Source: an uncultured bacterium (GTDB lineage: Bacteria; Actinomycetota; Coriobacteriia; Coriobacteriales; Coriobacteriaceae). Taken from it: DNA of 64,000 nt. Location: contig CAJMMA010000001.1 of NCBI GenBank assembly GCA_905214435.1, positions 69,102 to 133,101 of the forward strand, in the 5' to 3' direction. The notes below the pieces were generated by a model. The model made no database searches. It had not been told where the DNA came from and was given only the letters and a program-made list of their open reading frames with translations. Positions 25,271 to 34,345 of the stretch are shown here, one piece after another (within the stretch, counting starts at the first letter, position 1; the number at the start of each line of letters is the position of its first letter). The translations under genes were made by a program, and so were the position numbers.

Positions 25271-26549
25271 CGCCGAGGTCAAGCGCGTCACCTCCATCGC
25301 CCGCGCCATCAACTGGAGCTATATGTGGCGCCGCTTGATGAGCCACATCTGGCTCGATCTGTTACTGTTGGTTATTGCGGCGGCGATCCTCGTCTATGGA
25401 TACAACCAGACGCTGCCCAACGGCGCGTTTACCGCAGGATGGATCCCCAGCGCCACCGTTCGCGGCATGTCGCTGACGCCCGCGCACGGCTGGGACCCCG
25501 CCACGCTCACCTATACCGTCGAGCTTGCGCGCACCACCAAGACCTTCCCCCTCGCGCAGGACCTCATCGCGCTGTGGCCCCTCTATCTTGTCGTTGCAGG
25601 TGGGCAGGTCATCAGCGTGCTCAACATGCTCGGCGGCGCCCGCCGCGTGCGCCGCACCATGGCGCCGCTCAACGATCTGGCCCTGCGCGTGGACGAACTC
25701 GGCCGCATGCAGCTCTCCGGCGGCAAGATGGAAACACTGGAGCAGGCCATCGAGCGCGCAAGCGTCGACTCGCCGAGCGTCACTACCGGCGACGCCGACC
25801 TGGCAAGCATCGAGGTTGCACTCAACCGCCTACTGCGCCAGATGCAAGAGGCCAAGCTGCAGCAGATGCGCTTTGTCAACGATGCGAGCCACGAGCTGCG
25901 CACGCCCATCGCGGTGATTCAGGGCTACGTGAACATGCTCGACCGCTGGGGCAAAGACGACCCGGACGTGCTGGCAGAGTCCATTGCCTCGCTCAAGGCC
26001 GAAAGCGAGCATATGCAGGAGCTCGTGGAGCAGCTGCTGTTTTTGGCGCGCGGCGATGCCGGGCGCACGGTCCTGCGGCGTGCGAATACTAACCTGGCCG
26101 CACTGGTCGGCGAGGTATGCGAGGAATCGCAGATGATCGATGCCGCGCACACATATCGACTGGCGTACGATGCCGCACTTACCAGCGACCCGCGCTGCGA
26201 CGCGCCCGTTGACGTGGCGCTCGTGAAGCAGGCTCTGCGCGTGATCGTGCAGAACGCCGCCAAGTATTCGGACGCGGGCACATCCATCTCGTTTGGCGTG
26301 ACGCCGGATGCGGGCGCGGGCACGATCGACATAAGTGTTGAGGACGAGGGCATCGGCATGAACCAGGAATCCGCAGCCCACGCGTTTGAACGGTTCTACC
26401 GCGCCGACAACGCACGCGATGCCGGCGCGCAGGGCTCGGGTCTGGGGCTTGCCATTGCCAAGTGGATCGTCGACAGCCATGGCGGTGTCATTGGCGTGAC
26501 CTCAGTCGAGGGCGTCGGCAGCCGCTTTACGATTCGCCTGCCGCGCTAG
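25254..26549 (+). CDS. Sensor histidine kinase
   Basis: 431-aa membrane kinase partnered with the preceding regulator. Two TM helices (about 32-50 and 105-126) bracket a roughly 55-residue outer loop. HAMP-like linker, then HisKA with NDASHELRTP (His213), N box QNAAKYS, G1 DEGIGM, F box FERFYRA and G2 GSGLGLAIAKWIV. I chose ATG 25254, which overlaps the regulator end and has GGGGTGG upstream; the frame runs further back only through antisense-like sequence. A terminator follows. Confidence 0.93.
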   Translation: MSAVRNAEVKRVTSIARAINWSYMWRRLMSHIWLDLLLLVIAAAILVYGYNQTLPNGAFTAGWIPSATVRGMSLTPAHGWDPATLTYTVELARTTKTFPLAQDLIALWPLYLVVAGGQVISVLNMLGGARRVRRTMAPLNDLALRVDELGRMQLSGGKMETLEQAIERASVDSPSVTTGDADLASIEVALNRLLRQMQEAKLQQMRFVNDASHELRTPIAVIQGYVNMLDRWGKDDPDVLAESIASLKAESEHMQELVEQLLFLARGDAGRTVLRRANTNLAALVGEVCEESQMIDAAHTYRLAYDAALTSDPRCDAPVDVALVKQALRVIVQNAAKYSDAGTSISFGVTPDAGAGTIDISVEDEGIGMNQESAAHAFERFYRADNARDAGAQGSGLGLAIAKWIVDSHGGVIGVTSVEGVGSRFTIRLPR

Positions 26550-26568
26550 GAAGCCCCTCGGCATAAAT

Positions 26569-26602
26569 AAAGGGATAGGGCCACACGGCCCTATCCCTTT
26601 TT
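26569..26602 (+). terminator. Rho-independent terminator (bidirectional)
   Basis: Stem AAAGGGATAGGGCC / GGCCCTATCCCTTT with a 4-nt ACAC loop and a T run. The A run on the other side lets it also end the convergent VOC gene. Confidence 0.92.
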
Positions 26603-26624
26603 GCTAGCTATGGCAGCTTGTGCG

Positions 26625-26999
26625 CTACTCGCGGCACAGGTGCACGGCGAAACCGGCAAACTCGCGCTTAAAGTACACGAGCTTGGTGCCGCCGTCGGGC
26701 AGCAGCACGCGCGACTCCTCGTTGACCTCGAGCCCGCGCTCGGCAAACCACTTCTCGGCCGCATCGATGTCGTTGACGGCAAAGCCAATGTGGCCCTTGG
26801 CGCCACGACCGTTCTGCTTCATGATCTCGACCAGCGAATCGTTAAAGTACGAAACCGGGGTCTCGATAACGGGCAGGCCCATCATCGTCGAGAACAGCTC
26901 CGCGATCTCCAGGGCATCTGCCGGGTCGGTGGCGTTAATGCCCACATGGGCAACGCGCATGCCAAAGAGCTCGACCGGATTGGCGTTCTGCTCACTCAT
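26625..26999 (-). CDS. VOC (glyoxalase-like) family protein
   Basis: 124-aa vicinal-oxygen-chelate fold protein. Two beta-alpha-beta-beta-beta modules: residues about 12-60 (MRVAHVGINATDPADALEIAELFSTMMG) and 70-124 (GHIGFAVNDIDAAEKWFAERG ... FKREFAGFAVHL). Candidate metal ligands are His18, Glu and His in the second module; the substrate is unknown. ATG 26999 chosen from where homology starts. It lies 11 bp after the galactitol-type IIB gene on the same strand, hinting at a link to sugar handling. Confidence 0.85.
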   Translation of the reverse strand: MSEQNANPVELFGMRVAHVGINATDPADALEIAELFSTMMGLPVIETPVSYFNDSLVEIMKQNGRGAKGHIGFAVNDIDAAEKWFAERGLEVNEESRVLLPDGGTKLVYFKREFAGFAVHLCRE

Positions 27000-27010
27000 A
27001 CAGTCAGCGC

Positions 27011-27298
27011 CTACTGAGCCATGACGTCGAGGACGGCCTTCTCGGCAGCGACGCGGTTCATGCCCGTCATGAAGGGCACGCCGCTCACGTACGGGCAGGT
27101 GAGGCCCTCGGGGGCAACGGTGGTGGCGATCAGCAGGTCGGCGCCCTCGTCGCAGTAGTCCTTGGCCTCGGAGATGGCACACTGCACGATCTCATACTTG
27201 CCGGCATAACCATTGGCGTCGAGCATGGTGGCGACCTTCTGGGCAACAAGCGTGGAAGTAGCAGCGCCAGCACCGCAAGCCAAAACGATCTTCTTCAT
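27011..27298 (-). CDS. PTS galactitol-type IIB component (orphan)
   Basis: 95-aa cytoplasmic phosphocarrier. The phosphocysteine loop is seen at 8-16 (CGAGAATST), right after the first strand MKKIVLA, and the length is that of GatB/SgcB. It should accept phosphate from a IIA and pass it to a IIC permease, but no galactitol-type IIA or IIC is near. The operon partner is a VOC protein. It may have a regulatory role or serve a permease elsewhere. Confidence 0.88.
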   Translation of the reverse strand: MKKIVLACGAGAATSTLVAQKVATMLDANGYAGKYEIVQCAISEAKDYCDEGADLLIATTVAPEGLTCPYVSGVPFMTGMNRVAAEKAVLDVMAQ

Positions 27299-27400
27299 AG
27301 GTAATGTCTCCCTTCATGGTTTACTTTAGGTAAGTGTACCGCAGCGAGCGATGGCACTCAGCCTCGATGAGCTTTTATGCCAGTTTGCTTGCGCGCTGCG

Positions 27401-27406
27401 TATAAT
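27401..27406 (+). promoter_or_regulatory. -10 box upstream of the TPR-like protein gene
   Basis: Perfect TATAAT on the plus strand, about 55 bp before ATG 27462. No good -35 at 16-18 bp. Confidence 0.45.
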
Positions 27407-27461
27407 ACATCTAGTACGTGTTGTCATACCGCTCGCTTTATGAGCGACTAAGGATCCCAAT

Positions 27462-28085
27462 ATGCCCGATTCCCGCACACTCTGGACCGCCGTCGTTATC
27501 ATCTGCATCGCCGTGTCGGTGTTCTTTAGCGTCAAAAAACGCACAACGTTCAAGCGCCTGCAGCAGCTTATGGCTGCCAAGCAGTGGGACGAGTTCGATC
27601 GTTTGCTCGACGGCAGACTCACCAGCATGCTGTACCCGCGCTACAACCGCGACTACCTGCGCCTGAACTCCTATCTGCTGCGCGAGGACCACAAGCGCGC
27701 CGATGAGATGTTCGATTTGCTGCTGGGGCTCAATCTGCCCAAGATGCAGCGCGTCGACCTGGTGATCAAAGCCTTTAACTACTACGTTGGCCAGGAGGAC
27801 CGCAAAAAGTCCAAGGAGCTTCTGCACGAGATCAAGGGCTTTGAGGGCGGTCAGGCCGAGGCGGTCGCACACGAATGCCAGCTGATGTACGACACGATGA
27901 TCCTCAAGCGCCACAACGACATTCCCGAGCTGGAGCGCATGCTCGAGGATGTTGGCGACGACCCGGTCAAGCGCTGCCGACTGGAGTACCTGCTGGCCCT
28001 GCAGTACCAGAACAAGGGCGACGAAGCCAAGTTCCAGGAGTTCCTGGAGAAGTCGGGCCAACACTCGATGGCCGTCAACGCGTAA
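27462..28085 (+). CDS. Membrane-anchored helical (TPR-like) protein
   Basis: 207-aa protein with one N-terminal TM helix (about 7-25) and a cytoplasmic part of paired helices rich in Leu, Arg and Glu (WDEFDRLLDGRL, RADEMFDLLLGL, KSKELLHEIKGF, EFQEFLEK), resembling tetratricopeptide repeats. Function unknown. Start ATG 27462 has AAGGAT 8 nt upstream. tRNA-Leu begins 31 bp after its stop. Confidence 0.78.
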   Translation: MPDSRTLWTAVVIICIAVSVFFSVKKRTTFKRLQQLMAAKQWDEFDRLLDGRLTSMLYPRYNRDYLRLNSYLLREDHKRADEMFDLLLGLNLPKMQRVDLVIKAFNYYVGQEDRKKSKELLHEIKGFEGGQAEAVAHECQLMYDTMILKRHNDIPELERMLEDVGDDPVKRCRLEYLLALQYQNKGDEAKFQEFLEKSGQHSMAVNA

Positions 28086-28116
28086 CGGACGGCTTGTGCT
28101 AGACTTCTAGTCTCAC

Positions 28117-28201
28117 GGGGGCGTGGCGGAATTGGCATACGCAGGAGACTTAAAATCTCTCGCCGCAAGGATTGTGGGTTCGAGTCCCACCGCCCCTACC
28201 A
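28117..28201 (+). tRNA. tRNA-Leu (anticodon TAA)
   Basis: 85-nt class II tRNA. Acceptor GGGGGCG pairs with CGCCCCT (one G-U), D arm with GGAATTGGC, anticodon stem GGAGA/TCTCT around loop CTTAAAA (anticodon TAA), a variable arm, T arm GTGGG-TTCGAGT-CCCAC, discriminator A and encoded CCA. Its 3' end is duplicated about 196 bp downstream. Confidence 0.95.
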
Positions 28202-28258
28202 TATGGCTTTTACGGGCCCGTGTCCCTTTGAGATGCGGGCTCGTTTCTTTTGGATGCC
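28184..28258 (+). repeat. Direct repeat 1: tRNA-Leu 3' end plus flank
   Basis: About 75 bp covering the last 18 nt of tRNA-Leu and the following 57 bp; repeated nearly perfectly at 28380-28454 (differences at only a few positions). Resembles an attachment-site duplication. Confidence 0.85.
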
Positions 28259-28387
28259 GGTGGGACTCGAACCCGCGAGGGGGCGAGCGTTAAGCGGACG
28301 CGCAGCGTCCGTAGCGAGCCGGCGAGGGCGCCGACAGGCGGCCGAAGCCGGTGCGTATTTGCGCAGCAAATGCGCGGACGTCCCACC
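28259..28387 (+). repeat. GC-rich palindromic insert between the tRNA-derived repeats
   Basis: Bounded by inverted ends GGTGGGAC (28259) and GTCCCACC (28380). It begins with a reversed T-arm-like GACTCGAACCC, then carries hairpins GCGGACGCGCAGCGTCCG and GCGTATTTGC-GCA-GCAAATGCGC. No coding frame. May be a small mobile or structured element inserted at the tRNA. Confidence 0.6.
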
Positions 28388-28454
28388 GCCCCTACCATTT
28401 GGCTTTTACGGGCCCGTGTCCCTTTGGGATGCGGGCTCGTTTCTTTCGGACGCC
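28380..28454 (+). repeat. Direct repeat 2: tRNA-Leu 3' end plus flank
   Basis: Second copy of 28184-28258, starting GTCCCACCGCCCCTACCA. It lacks the 5' part of a tRNA and so is not a tRNA gene. Confidence 0.85.
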
Positions 28455-28465
28455 GTCAAGCCTCT

Positions 28466-28534
28466 AAGTTGCGGTGGAATAGGGACTGTTTGGGGCCCGA
28501 AAGGGCGATTTTAGTCCGTATTTCACCGCAACTT
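28466..28534. repeat. Imperfect 22-bp inverted repeat
   Basis: Arms AAGTTGCGGTGG... and ...TTTCACCGCAACTT pair over 22 bp with about two mismatches, loop 25 bp containing GGGGCCCGAAAGGGC. Ends 3 bp from the ppx stop codon, so it may also stop or stabilise that transcript. Confidence 0.65.
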
Positions 28535-28536
28535 AT

Positions 28537-29538
28537 TTAAAGGGTGCTGAGAGCGGGGGTCCAGGCGATGGTGGGAATGGCACCGTCGAGAGTCTCGTTG
28601 ATAGTGGCAGCCATACCGGCGAGGAGGCTGTTCTCACTTACGGTGAGCGTCTTGTAGCCGCCGGCTCGCATGAGCTCGCGAATCACCACGGCGCCGGCCA
28701 GAATCACGCCCGCGCGTTTGGGCTGTACACCCGGTAGCGCGGCGATACCCTCCACATCCAGCGTAGACATACGATCGATGGCGGCCGAGATCTGCTCCAT
28801 CGTAAGCTCGCGCAGGTGCACAAAGTTCGAGTCGTACGGCTCCAGTTCGTGGACCAGCGCCACGAGCGTGGTGACGGTACCGCCCACCGCAACGAGGCGC
28901 TCGGCGCGCTCAAAGTCGCTGGGCAGGCCCTCAAAATAGGCGGCGAACTGCTCGCCTGCCCACGCGGCAGCGGCAGCAAGCTCGCCATCCGCGGGCGGCA
29001 ACGCAGAGAAAAAGCGCTCCGTCACGCGACGGCAACCGATGTCCAGCGAGCGCGTTCCCTCCAGCGCAAAGACGCCGCGCTCCGGAGCGTATACGCCCGT
29101 CGCGAGTTCCGTGGACCCGCCGCCCGAATCCGCGACGATGATGCGCTCGCCGGCAAAGTCGTGCGCCACGCCAAAAAACGTCAGGCGCGCCTCGACCTCG
29201 CCCGGAATCACCTGTGGTTTGAGCCCCAACTCGCGCAGGCCGTCCAGCAGCAGCGCGGCATTGGACGCATCGCGCGCGGCACTCGTGCACGTGGTGCAGA
29301 CGCACACGGCCCCAAAGGCACGGGCCTCGTCCACAAACATGCGGCACGCAGCGAGCACACGCTCGACAGCCGCCTCGCAGAAGCGCCCCGTCGCGTCCAC
29401 GCCCTCGCCCAGGTCGGTAATCTCGGTATGCTTGGACGATTCCACAATCGCTCCGCCCTCGACCTGGGCCAACACCAGTCGCGACGACACCGTTCCCAGG
29501 TCGATCGCGGCCACCTTATAGCGTTTGCAATTTGTCAT
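28537..29538 (-). CDS. ppx: Exopolyphosphatase / pppGpp phosphohydrolase family protein
   Basis: 333-aa ASKHA-fold enzyme expected to release phosphate from polyphosphate or (p)ppGpp. Phosphate 1 motif AAIDLGTVSSRLVLA (about 9-23), phosphate 2 motif VADSGGGSTELATG (about 133-146), and adenosine-type AVGGTVTTLVAL (about 212-223), then LPGVQPKRAGVILAGA. It matches the short (Ppx2-like) class. ATG 29538 has GGAGGGGAG. It is last in the eno-divIC-ppx order, 20 bp after divIC. Confidence 0.92.
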   Translation of the reverse strand: MTNCKRYKVAAIDLGTVSSRLVLAQVEGGAIVESSKHTEITDLGEGVDATGRFCEAAVERVLAACRMFVDEARAFGAVCVCTTCTSAARDASNAALLLDGLRELGLKPQVIPGEVEARLTFFGVAHDFAGERIIVADSGGGSTELATGVYAPERGVFALEGTRSLDIGCRRVTERFFSALPPADGELAAAAAWAGEQFAAYFEGLPSDFERAERLVAVGGTVTTLVALVHELEPYDSNFVHLRELTMEQISAAIDRMSTLDVEGIAALPGVQPKRAGVILAGAVVIRELMRAGGYKTLTVSENSLLAGMAATINETLDGAIPTIAWTPALSTL

Positions 29539-29558
29539 TGCGGGCTCCCCTCCGGGCG

Positions 29559-30320
29559 CTATTTGCCGTTGGACACGACCGTCTGGCCCTCGACGCCGTT
29601 AAACCCAAACAGCATGTCGAGCGCCTGGATGTACCACGGCGCGTCCTTGCCGACTTCTTCGATTTCCTTGGCCACTTCGCTGGCCTTCTTGGCGTTTGAG
29701 GACTTTTTGCTCGACGACGAGTCCGAATCGTCGTCCAAGCCTAGCACGTCAATCTTCTTCTCGCCGGGCATCACCAGGCCCAGGTCCTCGGACGCCGCGT
29801 CCTTGATACCCTCCTCCGAGAGCAGCTTGTCGACGCTTTTTTGCAGCTCATCATTGTATTGCTGGCGAATCTCGACCTGCTTGGCCAAGATATCGCTCGA
29901 ACGCTTTGCCACGTACAGATCGCGCACGGGGAAATACAGGCTCACGAGCACCAGCGCCACCACGATACCGATAAACAGCGGACGCAGAGGGCCATGCGTA
30001 AAGTCATAGATCGCCTTGACCACCGCGTTGTCGTTGGCGTAGCGCATAAAGTCCGAGCCCGAAAGACGGCTCGAAGGCCTGCTCGACCTGTCGTGCGTCT
30101 GGGCCGAGGGACGCGACGCATGTGTCGAACGTGCCGGGCGCACCGGTCCATCTGCCGAAGTATTCACATGAGCATTGGGGCGCGAGGTACTTGTCGGGCG
30201 CTGCGTGGAGCGGTCGGCGCCGGCGTAGGCGGACCCACCGAGCTGCACCGTGCGCGCACGGCGAGGCGACGGCTCACGCGAACCGGCGGAATAGTACCTG
30301 TTGTCGTAAATCTGATCCAT
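29559..30320 (-). CDS. Septum formation initiator (FtsB/DivIC family)
   Basis: 253-aa bitopic division protein. A long Arg/Ser/Pro-rich disordered cytoplasmic N-terminus (1-120), one TM helix at about 143-162 (LFIGIVVALVLVSLYF), then an extracytoplasmic coiled coil (KRSSDILAKQVEIRQQYNDE) and the family C-terminus with GLVMPGEKKI, ending in a Ser/Asp/Lys-rich tail. The start ATG 30320 gives MDQIYDNRYY; the frame runs back to 30446 over the eno terminator. Position between eno and ppx is standard in Actinobacteria. Confidence 0.88.
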   Translation of the reverse strand: MDQIYDNRYYSAGSREPSPRRARTVQLGGSAYAGADRSTQRPTSTSRPNAHVNTSADGPVRPARSTHASRPSAQTHDRSSRPSSRLSGSDFMRYANDNAVVKAIYDFTHGPLRPLFIGIVVALVLVSLYFPVRDLYVAKRSSDILAKQVEIRQQYNDELQKSVDKLLSEEGIKDAASEDLGLVMPGEKKIDVLGLDDDSDSSSSKKSSNAKKASEVAKEIEEVGKDAPWYIQALDMLFGFNGVEGQTVVSNGK

Positions 30321-30411
30321 GTGCGCCTTGTGCGGTTGAGGTTTGTTTGCGCTAAGTATTCTAGTTATAGCACGAGCGCGCGCACCACCTTCGGCAGCCT
30401 TTGCTCGACAT

Positions 30412-30443
30412 AAAAAAGGCGCTGAGCCATATGGCCCAGCGCC
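30412..30443 (-). terminator. Rho-independent terminator after eno
   Basis: Stem GGCGCTG-x-GCCAT / ATGGC-x-CAGCGCC followed on the minus strand by TTTTTTA. Lies between eno and divIC, so divIC-ppx need readthrough or a promoter in the 92 bp before 30320. Confidence 0.88.
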
Positions 30444-30516
30444 CAATGGTGCTCAACAGCGCCCGGCTGGAGCAAGGCGAATCCGAGTCTTCCCCGCCCC
30501 CGCGAGCTCCGCGTGC

Positions 30517-31818
<1,302 letters not shown>

Positions 31819-31882
31819 TCACTTGGAAACGGGTTGAATGCTTGGCGACACGGCTTGCACGCTACAGTGGCGCGCAGGTTCA

Positions 31883-31927
31883 TAAGTTAGCCTTATCGCA
31901 CTTTTTGCATTATGCCCTAAGTTAGCC
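31883..31927 (-). promoter_or_regulatory. Pair of 10-bp direct repeats upstream of eno
   Basis: GGCTAACTTA occurs twice on the minus strand (31883-31892 and 31918-31927), 35 bp apart, in the eno promoter region. Possible regulator sites; no confident -10/-35. Confidence 0.4.
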
Positions 31928-31946
31928 AAGGGATACAATCTTTTTG

Positions 31947-31990
31947 AAAAATAATGGGGGCGATGAGAAAGTCCGTCCCGTCGCCCCCGC
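31947..31990 (-). terminator. Rho-independent terminator after mazG
   Basis: Stem GGGGGCGA / TCGCCCCC with a loop of about 17 nt, then ATTATTTTTC on the minus strand. It separates the yfcE-mazG operon from eno. Confidence 0.82.
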
Positions 31991-31994
31991 AGTC

Positions 31995-32855
31995 TTACTC
32001 CTCTGCCTTTGCGGCATCCCAGAGGTCATTGAGGCCGTGGGTCGAAAGCTCGGCCAGATCCACGTGGGCGTCGGCCGCCATCTGCTCCATCGCGGCCCAG
32101 CGGCGGCGGAACTTTGCCGTGCTGGCACGCAGGGCGCTCTCGGCGTCGATTCCCTCCTTGCGCGCAACGTTGACCAGGGCAAAGAGCAGGTCGCCAAACT
32201 CCATCTCGCGCTCGGGCGAGCCGGGAGCCTCGGCCTCAAACTCGGCACGCTCCTCAGCGACCTCGTCCCACACGTCCTGGACCGTCTCCCACTCAAAGCC
32301 CACGGCAGCCGCCTTGCGCGACACCTTCTGAGCCTGCATCAGCGCCGGCAGGTGCGTGGGCACACCGTCGAGCAGACCCTCGGGTGCGGCCCCGCCTGCC
32401 GCCACGGCCTGATCTTTGGCGGCCTTCTCGGCAAGCTTGACCTCGTCCCAAATCTTGAGCACCTCGTCGGAGTTGTCGGCATCCGCATCGCCAAACACGT
32501 GCGGGTGACGACGGATGAGCTTGGCGTCGATATCGCGCGCCACATCGGCCAGCGAAAACTCGCCGGCATCCGCCGCAATCTGCGCATGCAGTACGACCTG
32601 CATGAGCACGTCGCCCAACTCCTCGCGCAGGTGTGCCGCGTCGTCGGCCTCGATGCAGTCGAGCGCCTCGTAGGCTTCCTCGATCATGTTCTTGCCAATG
32701 CTGCGGTGCGTCTGCTCGCGGTCCCACGGGCAGCCGTCGGGCTGACGCAGGCGCCAGATGGTCTGCACCAGATGCTGCAGCTCGGCCGACGCGTCTACCA
32801 GCGTGGACAGGTCGCGCGAACCCTCGGCATTTTGCTGAGCCATATGCTCGGCCAT
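31995..32855 (-). CDS. mazG: MazG nucleoside triphosphate pyrophosphohydrolase
   Basis: 286-aa house-cleaning enzyme that hydrolyses NTPs to NMP and PPi. Domain 1 (about 28-110): LRQPDGCPWDREQTHRSIGKNM, then EEAYEALDCIE and EELGDVLMQVVLHAQIA, the E-E..E..D metal site. Domain 2 (about 165-280) repeats it: EEVAEERAEFE and EFGDLLFALVNVARK. ATG 32855. It follows yfcE with a 2-bp gap, so the two are co-translated. Confidence 0.95.
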   Translation of the reverse strand: MAEHMAQQNAEGSRDLSTLVDASAELQHLVQTIWRLRQPDGCPWDREQTHRSIGKNMIEEAYEALDCIEADDAAHLREELGDVLMQVVLHAQIAADAGEFSLADVARDIDAKLIRRHPHVFGDADADNSDEVLKIWDEVKLAEKAAKDQAVAAGGAAPEGLLDGVPTHLPALMQAQKVSRKAAAVGFEWETVQDVWDEVAEERAEFEAEAPGSPEREMEFGDLLFALVNVARKEGIDAESALRASTAKFRRRWAAMEQMAADAHVDLAELSTHGLNDLWDAAKAEE

Positions 32856-32857
32856 GG

Positions 32858-33406
32858 TTAGTCCTCCCCCATGATCACATGGCGGAACGCGCCGCCCTCG
32901 TAGACGCCGTAGCTATGTGTGCCGTCCTTGGGGATGCTCACGCTGCCGGGATTGAAGAGCCACAGACCCGGGTGCGCGGCGCTTTCCTCGTTAACCTTGA
33001 TGTGCGTATGGCCGTAGACGAGCGCGGAGCCCTCGGGCAGCGCGGGCGCGTGGTCAACGCTGTTATGCATGCCGGCGCCAAAGACGTGGCCGTGCGTCAG
33101 GAACAGTTCACGTCCGGTCTCGTCGAATAGTGTGGCGTAGTCAGCCATGACGGGGAAGTCGAGGACCATCTGGTCGACCTCGGCGTCGCAGTTGCCGCGC
33201 ACCGCGATGATGCGGTCGGCCAGGGCGTTGAGCAGCGGAATCACGCGTTTGGGGGCGTAGTCGCGCGGCAGGTCGTTACGCGGGCCGTGGTAGAGCAGGT
33301 CGCCCAGCAGCACAATGCGGTCGGGCTGTTCGGATTCGATGGCGGCGCACAGGCGCTCTGTCCAGTATGCCGAGCCGTGAATGTCGGAGGCGATGAGGTA
33401 TTTCAT
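32858..33406 (-). CDS. yfcE: YfcE-type phosphodiesterase
   Basis: 182-aa manganese-dependent phosphodiesterase of the MJ0936/YfcE group. Motifs: ASDIHGSAYW (6-15), LLGDLLYHGPRN, VRGNCDAEVD, LTHGHVFG and YGHTHIK, in family order. ATG 33406 has GAAAGGACC; the frame runs back to 33469 without a site. Forms an operon with mazG. Confidence 0.9.
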   Translation of the reverse strand: MKYLIASDIHGSAYWTERLCAAIESEQPDRIVLLGDLLYHGPRNDLPRDYAPKRVIPLLNALADRIIAVRGNCDAEVDQMVLDFPVMADYATLFDETGRELFLTHGHVFGAGMHNSVDHAPALPEGSALVYGHTHIKVNEESAAHPGLWLFNPGSVSIPKDGTHSYGVYEGGAFRHVIMGED

Positions 33407-33477
33407 GGTGGTCCTTTCGGGTGGGGTTGATGGGGGCTGAATACGGGGTCCGGCGGATGTGGAGCCCATCTACCGTG

Positions 33478-33963
33478 CTACTCGAATCGTAGCGCCGCGC
33501 TCTGAGCCGCCTGCATCACGCGTTGGAGTGGCACGCCATGTTCGCGGGCAAGACGGGCGCAATCCTCGTACTCGGGAGCCGCGCGCTCGCTGCCGTCTGG
33601 CAGGGTCGCCACCTTAACGGATACCTCGCCCCAAGGCGTCGTCACCTGCTCGAATCGGCGCGGCAGGCAAACGCGTTCCATCACCTGGCGACGAACGGCG
33701 TTGGTCGTGGTTTCCAAAAAGATAATCGTCTGCAGGCGTTCGATATCCTCATGCGAGCAGATCACCTGCAGCTGCCAGCCGGGGCGGCCTTTTTTGCAGT
33801 AGAGGGGCAGCCAGTGCACCTCGCGGGCGCCTGCCTCGCGCAGGCGGTCGGCGGCATAGGCGAGTACCTCGGGCGACGCATCATCGATGTCGCACTCCAG
33901 CTTGACGATGGTTTCGGGCGCATCGGTCTCGCGGGACAGCGGAGATGTACTTCCACGTTGCAT
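33478..33963 (-). CDS. LarC C-terminal domain protein (nickel pincer cofactor synthesis)
   Basis: 161-aa protein matching the second half of LarC (DUF111), the CTP-dependent enzyme that inserts nickel into the lactate racemase cofactor. Recognisable strings: ECDIDDASPEVLAYAADRLREAGA, GRPGWQLQVIC, FLETTTNAVRRQ and GEVSVKVATLPDG. The N-terminal half (LarC1) and the larA, larB and larE genes are absent from the window. ATG 33963 follows AAAGGA at wide spacing. LarC is naturally split in some bacteria, so a partner may lie elsewhere; otherwise this is a fragment. Confidence 0.75.
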   Translation of the reverse strand: MQRGSTSPLSRETDAPETIVKLECDIDDASPEVLAYAADRLREAGAREVHWLPLYCKKGRPGWQLQVICSHEDIERLQTIIFLETTTNAVRRQVMERVCLPRRFEQVTTPWGEVSVKVATLPDGSERAAPEYEDCARLAREHGVPLQRVMQAAQSAALRFE

Positions 33964-34069
33964 ACGGTCCGGATCCTTTCCGCACGGGCTCGTTTTATTC
34001 ACCCAAACGCTAGCACATCGAACGTGGCACAGGCGTGACTTTCGTCCGTCGTCGCCCTTGCCCCTATCC

Positions 34070-34134
34070 AAACATGTACGTCAGCCTCCAAACATGTCAT
34101 TTTTTGTCGGTTTTGGGGGCTGACGTACACGTTT
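34070..34134. repeat. Intergenic imperfect palindrome, 23-bp arms
   Basis: Left arm AAACATGTACGTCAGCC and right arm GGCTGACGTACACGTTT pair through CTCCAAA/TTTGGGG with few mismatches, loop about 19 bp. Lies between the larC-like gene and the ABC exporter. The same CCAAACATGT string occurs twice inside. Confidence 0.65.
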
Positions 34135-34345
34135 TGGAGCGGGCCGCACACGATCAAAATTGCGCCCGCATTCCGTCCACCACAAAGTTCGCCGCACTCA
34201 ACAATTTTGAACTTACTACGCAGTTCATCGGCTAAAAATTACCCTCGGCATACTTACCCGCTGCACGATGTTACTCTAGTTGCATTTGGCTAACTAAGCG
34301 GCTGCCGAGGACCCAGCCCGGCACCGTTACGGCATAGGAGGTTTC

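Noticed and set aside
23816..25312. 498-codon minus-strand frame
   Set aside because: Antisense to the DUF4342 gene and response regulator, both with clear motifs and ribosome sites.
28380..28400. Second tRNA-Leu
   Set aside because: Only the 3' T-arm/acceptor half is present; no anticodon arm.
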